Shown: positions 19,816 to 28,089 of the stretch, in pieces | Position numbering within the stretch: position 1 is the stretch's first letter | Layout of the letters: each line of letters begins with the position of its first letter | Assembly: GCF_003201565.1 (NCBI RefSeq) | Contig: NZ_QJJP01000005.1 | Coordinates: 1-64,000 of the forward strand | Source: Nitrosomonas sp. Nm84 | GTDB lineage: Bacteria; Pseudomonadota; Gammaproteobacteria; Burkholderiales; Nitrosomonadaceae | Length of the DNA stretch: 64,000 bases | Reading direction: 5' to 3' | Notes under the pieces: generated by a model | The model's database searches: none | What the model saw: only the letters and a program-made list of their open reading frames with translations | Told to the model about the DNA's origin: nothing | Program-made: the position numbers and the translations under genes

Positions 19816-22044
19816 ATGCTGCCTTCCATCGAACAACGCCTCGCCGCCGAGCTTTCGGTTAAATTTTCACAAATCCAAGCTACCATACAGCTTTTAGACG
19901 ATGGCTCTACGGTGCCGTTCATCGCGCGTTACCGCAAGGAGGCCACCGGTGGACTGGATGATATTCAGTTGCGCTTGCTTGAAGAACGTTTGCATGCTTT
20001 GCGTGAACTGGAAAAAAGGCGATCTGCGATCATTGCTGCGATCGAAAAGCAGAATAAAATGACGCCGGAGCTGCTCGATGCCATCACCCATACGGAAGAC
20101 AAGGCGCACTTGGAAGATTTGTATTTGCCATACCGCAAAAAGCGCCGCACCAAAGCGCAAATCGCTCATGAAGCCGGTTTACAGTCATTAGCGGATTCGT
20201 TGCTGAATAATCCGAGATTGCACCCGGAAACCGAAGCAGCCAAGTACCTTAAAGCGCCTTTCACCACCGAGGAAGGCGATAATCCCGGCGTTGCAGATAC
20301 GGAGCAGGCTTTGGAAGGCGCACAGCATATCCTGATGGAGCACTTTGCCGAGCATGCACCGCTGCTACAAACTTTGCGTGAATATTTGCGCACGCATGCC
20401 ATCCTGACGGCCAGAGCCACCAAGGACAAGAAGGATACCGACACCAAATTCACCGATTACCATGATTATCATGAAGCGATCAGCAAAATCCCGTCGCATC
20501 GCGCATTGGCATTGCTGCGCGGTGAACGTGAAGGCGTTCTAAAACTGAAGCTATTGCTGGATACTGAACTGGAAGAAAAAGCGCGCAATACTGCACTCAA
20601 TCCGTGCGAAATATCGATCGCCCGGCAATTCAACATTCGCGATCAAAAGCGCCCGGCGGATGCCTGGCTGATCGATACCGTGCGCTCAAGCTGGCTCACG
20701 AAAATTTTTGCGCATCTGGAAACGGAATTGATGGGCAACCTGCAGGAACGCGCTGAAATGGAAGCCATCCAGGTATTTGCGCAAAACCTCAAAGCATTGC
20801 TGCTGGCTGCGCCCGCCGGTCCGCGCATCACCATTGGCCTTGATCCGGGTTTACGGACAGGCGTGAAAGTCGCTGTCGTCGATGCGACTGGAAAAGTATT
20901 AGCCACCGCCACCATTTACCCGCATCCTCCGAAAAATGACTGGGACAATGCGATCCAGACATTAAAGCAGCTCGCTGAACAGCATCAGGCATCGCTGATC
21001 GCCATCGGCAACGGCACGGCATCACGCGAAACCGACCATCTGGCCAAGGATCTGATTAAAAAATATCCGCAACTCAAACTGACGTCGATCATGGTGTCGG
21101 AAGCCGGCGCTTCGGTGTATTCCGCGTCCGAGCTCGCTTCACAAGAACTGCCCGATATGGATGTGTCGCTACGCGGCGCCGTCTCGATTGCGCGACGGCT
21201 ACAGGATCCCTTGGCCGAATTGGTCAAGATCGACCCTAAATCAATTGGCGTCGGTCAATATCAGCATGATGTCGACCAGAATAAATTGGCACGCTCGCTC
21301 GACACCGTGGTGGAAGACAGTGTCAACGCCGTCGGCGTCGGTGTGAATACCGCTTCCCCGTCGCTGTTGCGTTATGTTGCCGGCCTCAACAGTAAAATTG
21401 CACACAATGTCATCGCCTACCGCAATACCAAAGGCATGTTTACCAAGCGCAAAGACTTGCTGAAAGTCCCCAGCCTCGGCGAAAAAACCTTTGAACAAGC
21501 CGCCGGATTCTTGCGCATTGTCAATGGCGCAAACCCGCTCGACGCATCCGCCGTGCATCCGGAATCCTACCCGGTCGTCGAGCGCATCCTTAAGGATTTT
21601 AAATTGGATGTCACAACGCTGATCGGCAATCAACCCATCCTTAAATCAATCCGTCCGGAAAAATATGCGGACGAAAAAGTTGGCTTATTGACTATCCAAG
21701 ACATCCTGCGCGAACTCGAAAAACCCGGCCGCGACCCGCGTTCCACCTTTAAAACCGCCACGTTCAAGGAAGGCATCGAAACCATCCAGGACCTACACCC
21801 CGGCATGGTGCTCGAAGGCGTCGTCACCAATGTCGCCGCTTTCGGCGCGTTTGTGGATATTGGCGTACATCAGGATGGATTGGTACATATCTCAGCGCTG
21901 GCAGATAAGTTTGTTAAAGATCCGCATGCCGTCGTCAAAGTCGGGCAGGTGGTTACAGTCAAGGTGCTGGAGGTGGATGAGAAACGCAGAAGGATTGCGT
22001 TGACAATGCGAGTGGGTGATGGTGCAACGGCCACAAAGCACTAA
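19816..22044 (+). CDS. tex: Tex-like RNA-binding transcription accessory protein
   Basis: The 742-residue protein has the Tex domain order: N-terminal helical Tex domain (about residues 1-190), a YqgF/RuvC-like core starting ITIGLDPGLRTGVKVAVVD (about 335-465), helix-hairpin-helix repeats (about 500-570, SLGEKTFEQAAGFLRI) and a C-terminal S1 domain (about 655-730, GMVLEGVVTNVAAFGAFVDI). Tex homologues affect transcription and RNA handling and resemble eukaryotic Spt6. The gene stands alone, with a higher GC third-position bias than the AT-rich DNA after it. Confidence 0.93.
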   Translation: MLPSIEQRLAAELSVKFSQIQATIQLLDDGSTVPFIARYRKEATGGLDDIQLRLLEERLHALRELEKRRSAIIAAIEKQNKMTPELLDAITHTEDKAHLEDLYLPYRKKRRTKAQIAHEAGLQSLADSLLNNPRLHPETEAAKYLKAPFTTEEGDNPGVADTEQALEGAQHILMEHFAEHAPLLQTLREYLRTHAILTARATKDKKDTDTKFTDYHDYHEAISKIPSHRALALLRGEREGVLKLKLLLDTELEEKARNTALNPCEISIARQFNIRDQKRPADAWLIDTVRSSWLTKIFAHLETELMGNLQERAEMEAIQVFAQNLKALLLAAPAGPRITIGLDPGLRTGVKVAVVDATGKVLATATIYPHPPKNDWDNAIQTLKQLAEQHQASLIAIGNGTASRETDHLAKDLIKKYPQLKLTSIMVSEAGASVYSASELASQELPDMDVSLRGAVSIARRLQDPLAELVKIDPKSIGVGQYQHDVDQNKLARSLDTVVEDSVNAVGVGVNTASPSLLRYVAGLNSKIAHNVIAYRNTKGMFTKRKDLLKVPSLGEKTFEQAAGFLRIVNGANPLDASAVHPESYPVVERILKDFKLDVTTLIGNQPILKSIRPEKYADEKVGLLTIQDILRELEKPGRDPRSTFKTATFKEGIETIQDLHPGMVLEGVVTNVAAFGAFVDIGVHQDGLVHISALADKFVKDPHAVVKVGQVVTVKVLEVDEKRRRIALTMRVGDGATATKH

Positions 22045-22597
22045 TCTTATTCAACCACATTCGATTTTAATGTTTCCCTCTAATTTTACAGGTCTTGTAC
22101 TTAATTTCTGCAGATTCAATTCTCCACTCCTTAAAGCAAAGACTGATAGAAAATTGATAGATTGAAAATATAATCAATATTCAGCTGCTTTCAGGCGGAA
22201 TTTATATCAGAATTATTCCGTGAATCCCTTTGCAAGCGCAAAGTGATGATGGCTCTGAGAATCCACATCCATTTAACAGAACCATGATTTTTATCACAGC
22301 GGCATATCACCCGAGTTCTTTCCTATATTTCTCTCGTTATCACTAATAATTTACGTAGTCGTACAAAATCCTTTTCAATCAAAGCAAAGTCGCATAAATA
22401 ATAAATATGAAGACACCATTATCAGTATCACGTAGCAAGCCGTAATATCTTCTTCCTAAAAACACCCTCTTCTAATCGTATCTTGAACTTATCTTTTTAT
22501 CATTTAGTAATTAACAACCAAATATATACATAGTTTTCTCGGCCGCAATAATTTATATAAGAATAAGAAATTTACAATACTTATCGAGCACGATTTG
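22045..22597. other. AT-rich intergenic region without recognised gene
   Basis: This 553-base stretch between tex and the repeat array has no coding frame with a plausible start, no tRNA-like sequence and no strong terminator. It gets progressively richer in A and T towards the array at 22598. Confidence 0.5.
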
Positions 22598-22673
22598 TTT
22601 GTGAATTAAGTGTAATTTATTTGTGATTTATTTGTGAATAATATGTGAATTTTTTGTGAACTTAGGCTATAAT
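22598..22673 (+). promoter_or_regulatory. Promoter with six direct 11-bp repeats (TTTGTGAATTA type)
   Basis: Six copies begin at 22598, 22609, 22620, 22631, 22642 and 22653, so the period is exactly 11 bp with no gaps. The units are TTTGTGAATTA, AGTGTAATTTA, TTTGTGATTTA, TTTGTGAATAA, TATGTGAATTT and TTTGTGAACTT; the GTGA core is kept in five and is GTAA in one. A perfect TATAAT box follows at 22668-22673, so the last repeats occupy the -35 region. Direct repeats of 11 bp are the binding pattern of OmpR/PhoB-family response regulators (Pho boxes). It points at the SulP transporter gene at 22837. The regulator itself is unknown. Confidence 0.75.
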
Positions 22674-22753
22674 GTCTACTCTAAAAGAGGGATTAACTTG
22701 TGACTTTCTTAAAAGAAAGATCGGGAGTTTAAAAGTTCTTTTCAAACGATCCA

Positions 22754-22827
22754 TATCTAAGAGGGATGTTAGAAAAGCTAAATGATTAAACTATTTTTTA
22801 ACAAAACTAAGTTGTGTATCTAAGAGG
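22754..22827 (+). repeat. Direct repeat TATCTAAGAGG in the SulP leader
   Basis: TATCTAAGAGG occurs at 22754-22764 and again at 22817-22827, 63 bases apart; a looser copy (CTAAAAGAGGGAT) stands at 22681. The last copy contains the ribosome binding site AGAGG of the transporter gene at 22837. A short hairpin (CTTTCTT/AAGAAAG) lies at 22704-22719. The leader of about 155 bases is long for a gene without obvious attenuation, so post-transcriptional control is possible. Confidence 0.5.
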
Positions 22828-22836
22828 AACTTACTT

Positions 22837-24180
22837 ATGGCAACGCATGTAGATAAAGAATCACCACTAAATGACCAATGCATTGAAAGTGTCAATATAA
22901 AAGAGAGTGAATCTGCTGCTTTTCAAGCTCAATATTTTTTCCGCGACACTGCTGCTGGCTTAATAACCGGTGCAATGGCTATTCCGCTAACAATTGGGAT
23001 AGCCATCATGTCCGATTATCCTATCAAGGTCGGTCTCGCCACTGTGGTGTTTGCTTCATTGATCGGATGGCTATTTGCTTGGTTCAAGCCCGGTAATTAT
23101 ATTGGATCACCAGGTATTGCTGCAGGACTCGCGCCTGTTCTAGCACTTGGAGTGGCTTCGTTTGGTTGGGAAAACATGGCATTTTGTATTTTCATGACGG
23201 CAATCATGCAAGCCATCATATGGAAGTTTAATTGGCAAAAATATTTGCTGGTAGCTGTGCCGGTATATTTAGTAGAAGGCTTACTGGCAGGTGTAGGGCT
23301 AAAAATCTTCTTGAAATTCTCTGAATTTACCTATGAAATTCCAGCGGAAATGGTGACTGAAAATTTCTGGAATGATGCCCGTATATTGATGGTAATCATT
23401 TCTACTACAGCGGTTGCGTTTTTCTTGTTCCTCTTTTCGATTTTTAAAGATAAACAGCCTGCAATTCCTTATTTTGCACTCATCGTGGGAGGTATCATCC
23501 TGGCGCAATTCGTCAGTGTTCCTATGATCTCTGTTGAGGATGTAGATCTGCAATTCAAGTTACCATTACCCGCAGAAGATGTAACCATGATGATGTTTGT
23601 TTACATGATTCTGTTCTGTGCCATGTTGGCAATTGTGGATGTGATCGAGCAAGTAATGAGCAATGCAGCGATTGAAAAAATCGATCCCCTCAAACGCAAA
23701 ACAAATAGTAACAACAGCCTGCTCGCAATTTGGGTTGCTAACTTGGGATCGAGTTTATTTGGCGGCATGACAAATCTAGATGGTCTTGCCAAAAGCACGA
23801 CCAACAAATTAGCAGGTGCTATGACCAAGTTTTCGGTATTAGTTATTGGCTCCTTTATTTGTTTCTTCACTTTCAACGTGCAATATCTTGATTATCTACC
23901 TAAATTCGCATTGGCGGCGATCATGTTGTTTACTGGCTACAAAATGATTGCGGGATTAGTTCACGTCGCACATTACGGTACATATGCACTGATTCTGGCA
24001 GTTATCACGGCAGGTCTCGTATTCAAAATCGGTATCTTTGAAGGGCTTTTAGTTGCGATGATGATTCATGGAATCATTCATTACGTAGTTTATACGAAGC
24101 ACGGCAATGTGCCAGGCAAAGAAGTTGTCAAACAATATTTCCGCAGTCTCAAAAACAACGATAACTCGAATTTGGAATAA
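22837..24180 (+). CDS. SulP (SLC26) family anion transporter lacking a STAS domain
   Basis: The 447-residue protein has 10-14 membrane segments and SulP markers: DTAAGLITGAMAIPLTIGIA near the N-terminus, YIGSPGIAAGLAPVLALG, and NLGSSLFGGMTNLDGLAKST, which corresponds to the conserved N-G-L-x-G-G region followed by T..N...GA. SulP proteins carry sulfate, bicarbonate or other anions. The usual cytoplasmic STAS domain of 100-130 residues is missing: the protein ends about 35 residues after the last membrane segment. Bicarbonate would make sense for an autotroph, but no carbonic anhydrase is adjacent, so the substrate is open. Expression is probably set by the 11-bp repeat array. Confidence 0.82.
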   Translation: MATHVDKESPLNDQCIESVNIKESESAAFQAQYFFRDTAAGLITGAMAIPLTIGIAIMSDYPIKVGLATVVFASLIGWLFAWFKPGNYIGSPGIAAGLAPVLALGVASFGWENMAFCIFMTAIMQAIIWKFNWQKYLLVAVPVYLVEGLLAGVGLKIFLKFSEFTYEIPAEMVTENFWNDARILMVIISTTAVAFFLFLFSIFKDKQPAIPYFALIVGGIILAQFVSVPMISVEDVDLQFKLPLPAEDVTMMMFVYMILFCAMLAIVDVIEQVMSNAAIEKIDPLKRKTNSNNSLLAIWVANLGSSLFGGMTNLDGLAKSTTNKLAGAMTKFSVLVIGSFICFFTFNVQYLDYLPKFALAAIMLFTGYKMIAGLVHVAHYGTYALILAVITAGLVFKIGIFEGLLVAMMIHGIIHYVVYTKHGNVPGKEVVKQYFRSLKNNDNSNLE

Positions 24181-24414
24181 TTCTATAGCCGTGGCTGTAG
24201 CAGCAATTCAATGCTGCTACAGCACTGAATCGGCTGATATTAACAAAAGTCAGATTTGGTTTCTTAACCTTTTGAGTATTAATTCTAAATCTTTTTTGGT
24301 GGGTAACCACGAGGGATTTACTAGGCAATCAGGTTGCTCAGCTATGCTAGTAAGAGCCAATCGAATGTAATTTTCATAACTGCAATATTCTTAACTCTAA
24401 AAATAAGTAATACG

Positions 24415-24651
24415 ATGGTAAGTCATAGGAATTTTATTCTTTCTTTAATGATGATATTGGTGGTTTTTTTAGCAATGTATATCGGTACTAAGCAACCTGC
24501 TATCAATCCCAGTAGTATAAACATTACATTAAGTGATGATGTATGGGCAGGTATAGCCTTATTTGTTAACTATTTGCTAATAGCTTGTTTTGTTGGGGAA
24601 CCAAAATCTCAGTCTTTCTCAACCTATGATCCTGATAAGAAATCAATATAA
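24415..24651 (+). CDS. Small membrane protein next to the SulP transporter
   Basis: From the ATG at 24415 the product is 78 residues with two membrane segments (about residues 6-24 and 44-62) separated by a polar loop. A longer frame starts at 24334, but its extra 27 residues look non-coding. No family is recognised. It lies 234 bases after the transporter, ahead of a strong terminator, so it could be cotranscribed and act as an accessory subunit; this is inference. The ribosome binding site is weak. Confidence 0.5.
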   Translation: MVSHRNFILSLMMILVVFLAMYIGTKQPAINPSSINITLSDDVWAGIALFVNYLLIACFVGEPKSQSFSTYDPDKKSI

Positions 24652-24716
24652 GTAATAACCTTAGAAAAATCATATTAATCTCTAATTCACCGTTTACTCT
24701 TCCTCCGGTGAATTCT

Positions 24717-24753
24717 AACCCTAACTGCCCCCCCTCCAGTTAGGGTTTTTTTT
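24717..24753 (+). terminator. Rho-independent terminator of the SulP transcript
   Basis: AACCCTAACTG pairs with CAGTTAGGGTT around a C-rich loop, and eight T follow immediately. It ends the transcription unit of the SulP transporter and the small membrane protein. Confidence 0.88.
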
Positions 24754-24867
24754 ATCAGTAAAGAATTTAATCGAATTCGATATCAATCATCTACTTGCAG
24801 TTCTTTAAGCAAAATCCGTCGTTACATTCAAGCCGATCAGCTACACCGCCGCATCATTGGTAAAAAT

Positions 24868-25383
24868 ATGAAAGTAAAACGTTCCGGGTTTTTCGGAGAT
24901 AAAATGATTTGAGAGGAGGAGAAGATGAAAAATCAAATCAGTTATTCGCCGCGGAAGTACGAGAACGATCGGTAAGATTGGGATTCGAGCAGGCATATCG
25001 ACATCGGATCTGGCAATGTTCAAGGAATGGGGCGAGAAAATCGGGGATTAAAACGTGCCAGCGAAATATTACGTAAGGCATCGGCATATTTTGCGAAAGG
25101 ATGTTCGACCGCCGACCGAAGTGATGGCGACTCTTATGACAATGCACTAGCCAAAACGATTAATGGATTATACAAGACTGAGGTCATAAAACATCGCGGC
25201 TCCTGACGCAGTATCGAAGAAGTGGGGTTTGCTACCTTGGAATGGGTGGATTGGTTCAATAGTCGCTGGTTACTGGAGCCGACCACCAGCAGAATTTGAA
25301 ATGGCATATTATCGCCAATTAAAGGAGTCAGCTAATGCAGCTTGACTCAAACCAAACAGTCTCCGGAAAACCGGGGCGATTCA
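24868..25383 (+). pseudogene. Decayed IS3-family element (orfA and orfB remnants)
   Basis: Left and right termini with the CCGGGTTTTTCGGAGA and CTCCGGAAAACCGGGGCGATTCA-type pattern (right end at 25383) enclose frameshifted pieces of both transposase genes. orfA starts at 24925 (MKNQISYSP) but is broken within 16 codons. The orfB tail reads GDSYDNALAKTINGLYKTE with a later EWVDWFNSRW, separated by stops. Most of orfB including two catalytic residues is deleted; the remaining length is about 0.5 kb against 1.2 kb for an intact copy. The right terminus touches the metal-permease gene and supplies its stop codon. Confidence 0.82.
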
Positions 25384-26214
25384 CCTCCTTAGGTTTATTG
25401 AGAGACTATGAATCGGTTTTGCCAGCAATGACAAGCTGAACAATAGCGCACTGAACAAAACGATGGTTGTTCCAGAGGCTACATTAAAAACATAGCTGAG
25501 ATACATACCGATTACACCGGTTATGGAACCTATCAGGGTTGAATAAATGATCATTTTGCTAAAGCTGTCTGTGAGCATTCTTGCCGTCATAGCGGGTGCG
25601 ATCAGTGTGGCGGCTACCATGGTGACGCCGATTACGTTAAGGGATGCGATGACGGAAAAGGTTAGCAGAAGAGAAAATAAAAACTGTACCGACTCGGTTT
25701 TGATGCCAAACACGCGTGCAGCTTCATTATCAAATGTAGAAAAGAGGAGTGCTCTATACGAAAAAAACATGGTGACCAGTGTGATGGTTGTTACCAATCC
25801 AATAACCATCAAGTCATGATCAGTGATTCCAAGAATATTGCCAAATAAGGCGGCCTCAAAGTTCTGCTTAAAGTTGCGCAATTTACTAACAATCGCGACG
25901 CCCAAAGCAAACATAGCCGTTGTTACAATACCGATTGCGGCATCTAATTTGATCTTGTTGTTTTGTGTGATTTTGTTGATGGCCAATACGGCTAACAAAC
26001 CCATGGCAAAAGCGCCGGCATAAAAATTCAGATTTAGCGTAAAGCCCACCACGGCGCCACCAATCGCGGCATGAGATAATCCATGCCCGACATAACTCAT
26101 GCCACGTAGCACGACATATACGCCAATCATGCCACCGGATGCACCGACTAACAAAGCAGCCAGCAAGGCGCGACGAAAGAACTCGTACTCGAGTGGCTCG
26201 AGGAGAAATTCCAT
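25381..26214 (-). CDS. ABC transporter permease, ZnuB/MntB type (metal uptake)
   Basis: The 277-residue protein has eight to nine membrane segments and is a cluster A-I (ABC-3) permease: GMIGVYVVLRGMSYVGHGLSHAAIGGA and FGIKTESVQFL are typical. It forms the inner-membrane channel for the metal delivered by the binding protein at 27010. Its stop codon (25381-25383) lies within the right terminal repeat of the decayed IS3 element, so the original C-terminus may have been replaced. The start overlaps the ATPase stop by one base. Zinc, manganese or nickel cannot be told apart from sequence; nickel is suggested by NikR nearby. Confidence 0.85.
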   Translation of the reverse strand: MEFLLEPLEYEFFRRALLAALLVGASGGMIGVYVVLRGMSYVGHGLSHAAIGGAVVGFTLNLNFYAGAFAMGLLAVLAINKITQNNKIKLDAAIGIVTTAMFALGVAIVSKLRNFKQNFEAALFGNILGITDHDLMVIGLVTTITLVTMFFSYRALLFSTFDNEAARVFGIKTESVQFLFSLLLTFSVIASLNVIGVTMVAATLIAPAMTARMLTDSFSKMIIYSTLIGSITGVIGMYLSYVFNVASGTTIVLFSALLFSLSLLAKPIHSLSINLRR

Positions 26215-27035
26215 TAGTGCTTTTCATCCCTAAAATGAAGGGGAGTACTGTTGGCGATTAACAGGTGTCCTTCGTACTTAACGATCACAATGTCGCCGCC
26301 ATACGTTTGAGTTAGGATTTCATTGGTAAAAATATCATGCGGCTGACCTTGTGCGACAACACCTCGATTAAAGCAAATAACCCAAGGTAGATGGGAAGCC
26401 ACGGCATTCAGATCGTGCGTGGTCAATAGAATGGTCATGCCTTCTCGATTGAGGTCGCTCAATAAATGCAATACTTCATGCTGGGTTTTGATATCGACGC
26501 CTGAGGTGGGTTCATCCAAAATCAGAAGCTTAGGGTTGCTGATTAATGCACGCGCAAGAAACACACGTTGTCGTTGACCACCCGATATATCGATAATATG
26601 CTGTTGCAAGCAACCCTCAACACCCAACCGATGAGCAAGATCGTGAACATTTTTACGCTCTTCTTTGCTGAGCCAAGGCAAAATGCGCCCATTGGTGTAC
26701 AGTCCCATCGCAATGACTTCTTCGACAGTAACCGGAAAATTCCAATCGACGCTGCCAAGTTGTGGCACATAACCGACAGTGCCTGGCTTCACCTGGCTTA
26801 TTGGATTATTGTGCAACTGTATCTTTCCAGAAATCACCGGATGAATGCCTAGAATGATTTTAAGCAGTGTAGTTTTGCCACAGGCTGTGGGACCCACAAT
26901 ACCAGCAAACTGACCCGCAGCAATATCCAATGACAAATCAGAAAATACCACATTCTGTTCATAGCCGGCCACGACATTGCTCAATTGGACGGCAGCGCTG
27001 AGCTGCACATTAAAAAGTGATGTTGCTTGCATCAA
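26214..27035 (-). CDS. ABC transporter ATP-binding protein, ZnuC/MntA type
   Basis: The 273-residue ATPase has Walker A GPTACGKTTLLK, signature ISGGQRQRVFLARAL, Walker B LLILDEPTSGVD and the H-loop TTHDL. It powers the metal importer formed with the permease at 25381 and the binding protein at 27010. Its Walker A reads T-A-C where most members have N-G-A, still a valid P-loop. It overlaps the binding-protein gene by 26 bases and the permease by one, showing a tight operon. Confidence 0.88.
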   Translation of the reverse strand: MMQATSLFNVQLSAAVQLSNVVAGYEQNVVFSDLSLDIAAGQFAGIVGPTACGKTTLLKIILGIHPVISGKIQLHNNPISQVKPGTVGYVPQLGSVDWNFPVTVEEVIAMGLYTNGRILPWLSKEERKNVHDLAHRLGVEGCLQQHIIDISGGQRQRVFLARALISNPKLLILDEPTSGVDIKTQHEVLHLLSDLNREGMTILLTTHDLNAVASHLPWVICFNRGVVAQGQPHDIFTNEILTQTYGGDIVIVKYEGHLLIANSTPLHFRDEKH

Positions 27036-27984
27036 TATTGGCCATGCAGATTGAATTGCCTCCCAGTGCTTTGGTCATGATAACCATGTTGTTCATCATC
27101 ATGCCAATGAAAGAGTTATTAGGTGGAGCAGGTAGTTCATCATCTGAAAGCTGATCAATAAATTTGACATTTGCCTCGCGTGCGATTTGTTCCATCACTT
27201 TACTAGAAAAAACTTCTGAACCAAATATTGCGGGCACAGCAGTCTTTCTGATCTGCTTAACGATACTAATGACTTCTTGCGGACCAGGCTCGGAAAAATC
27301 CGAGGGTTGTATGGCGGCGATCACGGTCATGCCATAGCGGGGTGCAAAATATGCAAAAGAATCATGATAGGTGACTAACTTGCGGTTATTCTGAGGAATC
27401 GTTTCGATACATTTGAATATTGCTTGATCCAATTTCTGCAGCTTGGCGAGATAAATGGTGGTGTTTTCCAGATAGCTTTTTTTATTGATGGGATCAAGCG
27501 CGATAAGACTTTCTTTGATTATCTCCACATACCGCATGACTAATTCGATATTCAGCCATAAATGCGGATTGGGATGCCCGTGTTCGCGCGGGAAACTAAA
27601 ATCATATTGCCAATCGTCTTCTTTCAATGCGTGGTTTCCCAATTGCAGAATGCGAGTCTTAGGTTTTTTTACCTTCTCTGCGAGTATTAATGTGGGCAAT
27701 TCGAGATCCAAGCCATTAACGATAATCAAATCAGCCGATTGTAATATTTTTATATCCGAAGGGATGGGTTCAAATGTGTGAGAATCCGTTCCATCCGGAA
27801 CAATGCCCGTAACACTGGTGTGAATCCCTCCAATATTTTGCACCATATTCGTAATCGGAGAAACGGTTGTTACGATTTTAAGTTTCTCATTCGCATCGGA
27901 TGCGAGAAGTGAACCCTGAAAGAAAAGCGTTAATAAACACAATAATAACCTTATCGCAATGTGGTTATCAGTTAATCTCCCCAT
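27010..27984 (-). CDS. Periplasmic metal-binding protein, ZnuA/MntC type (cluster A-I)
   Basis: The 324-residue protein has a signal peptide (LLLCLLTLFFQGSLLA, cleavage near residue 29) and the two-lobed cluster A-I fold. Probable metal ligands are the His of GTDSHTFEP, of NPHLWLN and of VTYHDSFAYF, and an acidic residue of QLSDDELP. Three His plus an acid resembles zinc-type members rather than manganese ones, which have Glu at the third place; the His-rich loop of classical ZnuA is absent. With NikR, a TonB receptor and urease around it, nickel is a plausible cargo. GGGGAGGGG stands before the ATG. It is first in its operon and divergent from the TonB receptor at 28090. Confidence 0.83.
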   Translation of the reverse strand: MGRLTDNHIAIRLLLCLLTLFFQGSLLASDANEKLKIVTTVSPITNMVQNIGGIHTSVTGIVPDGTDSHTFEPIPSDIKILQSADLIIVNGLDLELPTLILAEKVKKPKTRILQLGNHALKEDDWQYDFSFPREHGHPNPHLWLNIELVMRYVEIIKESLIALDPINKKSYLENTTIYLAKLQKLDQAIFKCIETIPQNNRKLVTYHDSFAYFAPRYGMTVIAAIQPSDFSEPGPQEVISIVKQIRKTAVPAIFGSEVFSSKVMEQIAREANVKFIDQLSDDELPAPPNNSFIGMMMNNMVIMTKALGGNSICMANIDASNITF

Positions 27985-28041
27985 ATCAATCCCCTCCCCC
28001 TTGATTTATCTCAATGTTGTGCACACAAAAAAAACCTATTA

Positions 28042-28068
28042 TCATACATCCCGATTTAAATTTCATAC
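28042..28068. promoter_or_regulatory. Candidate metal-regulator operator: TCATAC twice, 21 bp apart
   Basis: The 105-base divergent gap between the metal-binding protein and the TonB receptor holds TCATAC at 28042-28047 and 28063-28068, exactly two helical turns apart. TCATAC is the half-site of the Escherichia coli NikR operator (GTATGA-N16-TCATAC), but here both copies point the same way, so this is not a classical NikR site. Position and half-site make it the best candidate for NikR or another metal regulator acting on both operons. Confidence 0.4.
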
Positions 28069-28089
28069 AACTTTTAAGAAAGAAAAAAT

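Noticed and set aside
22045-22836. A replication origin in the AT-rich region with TGTGAAT words
   Set aside because: The words are in strict 11-bp direct repeats next to a TATAAT box and do not fit the DnaA box TTATNCACA; no dnaA, dnaN or gyrB is near. A promoter array is the better reading.
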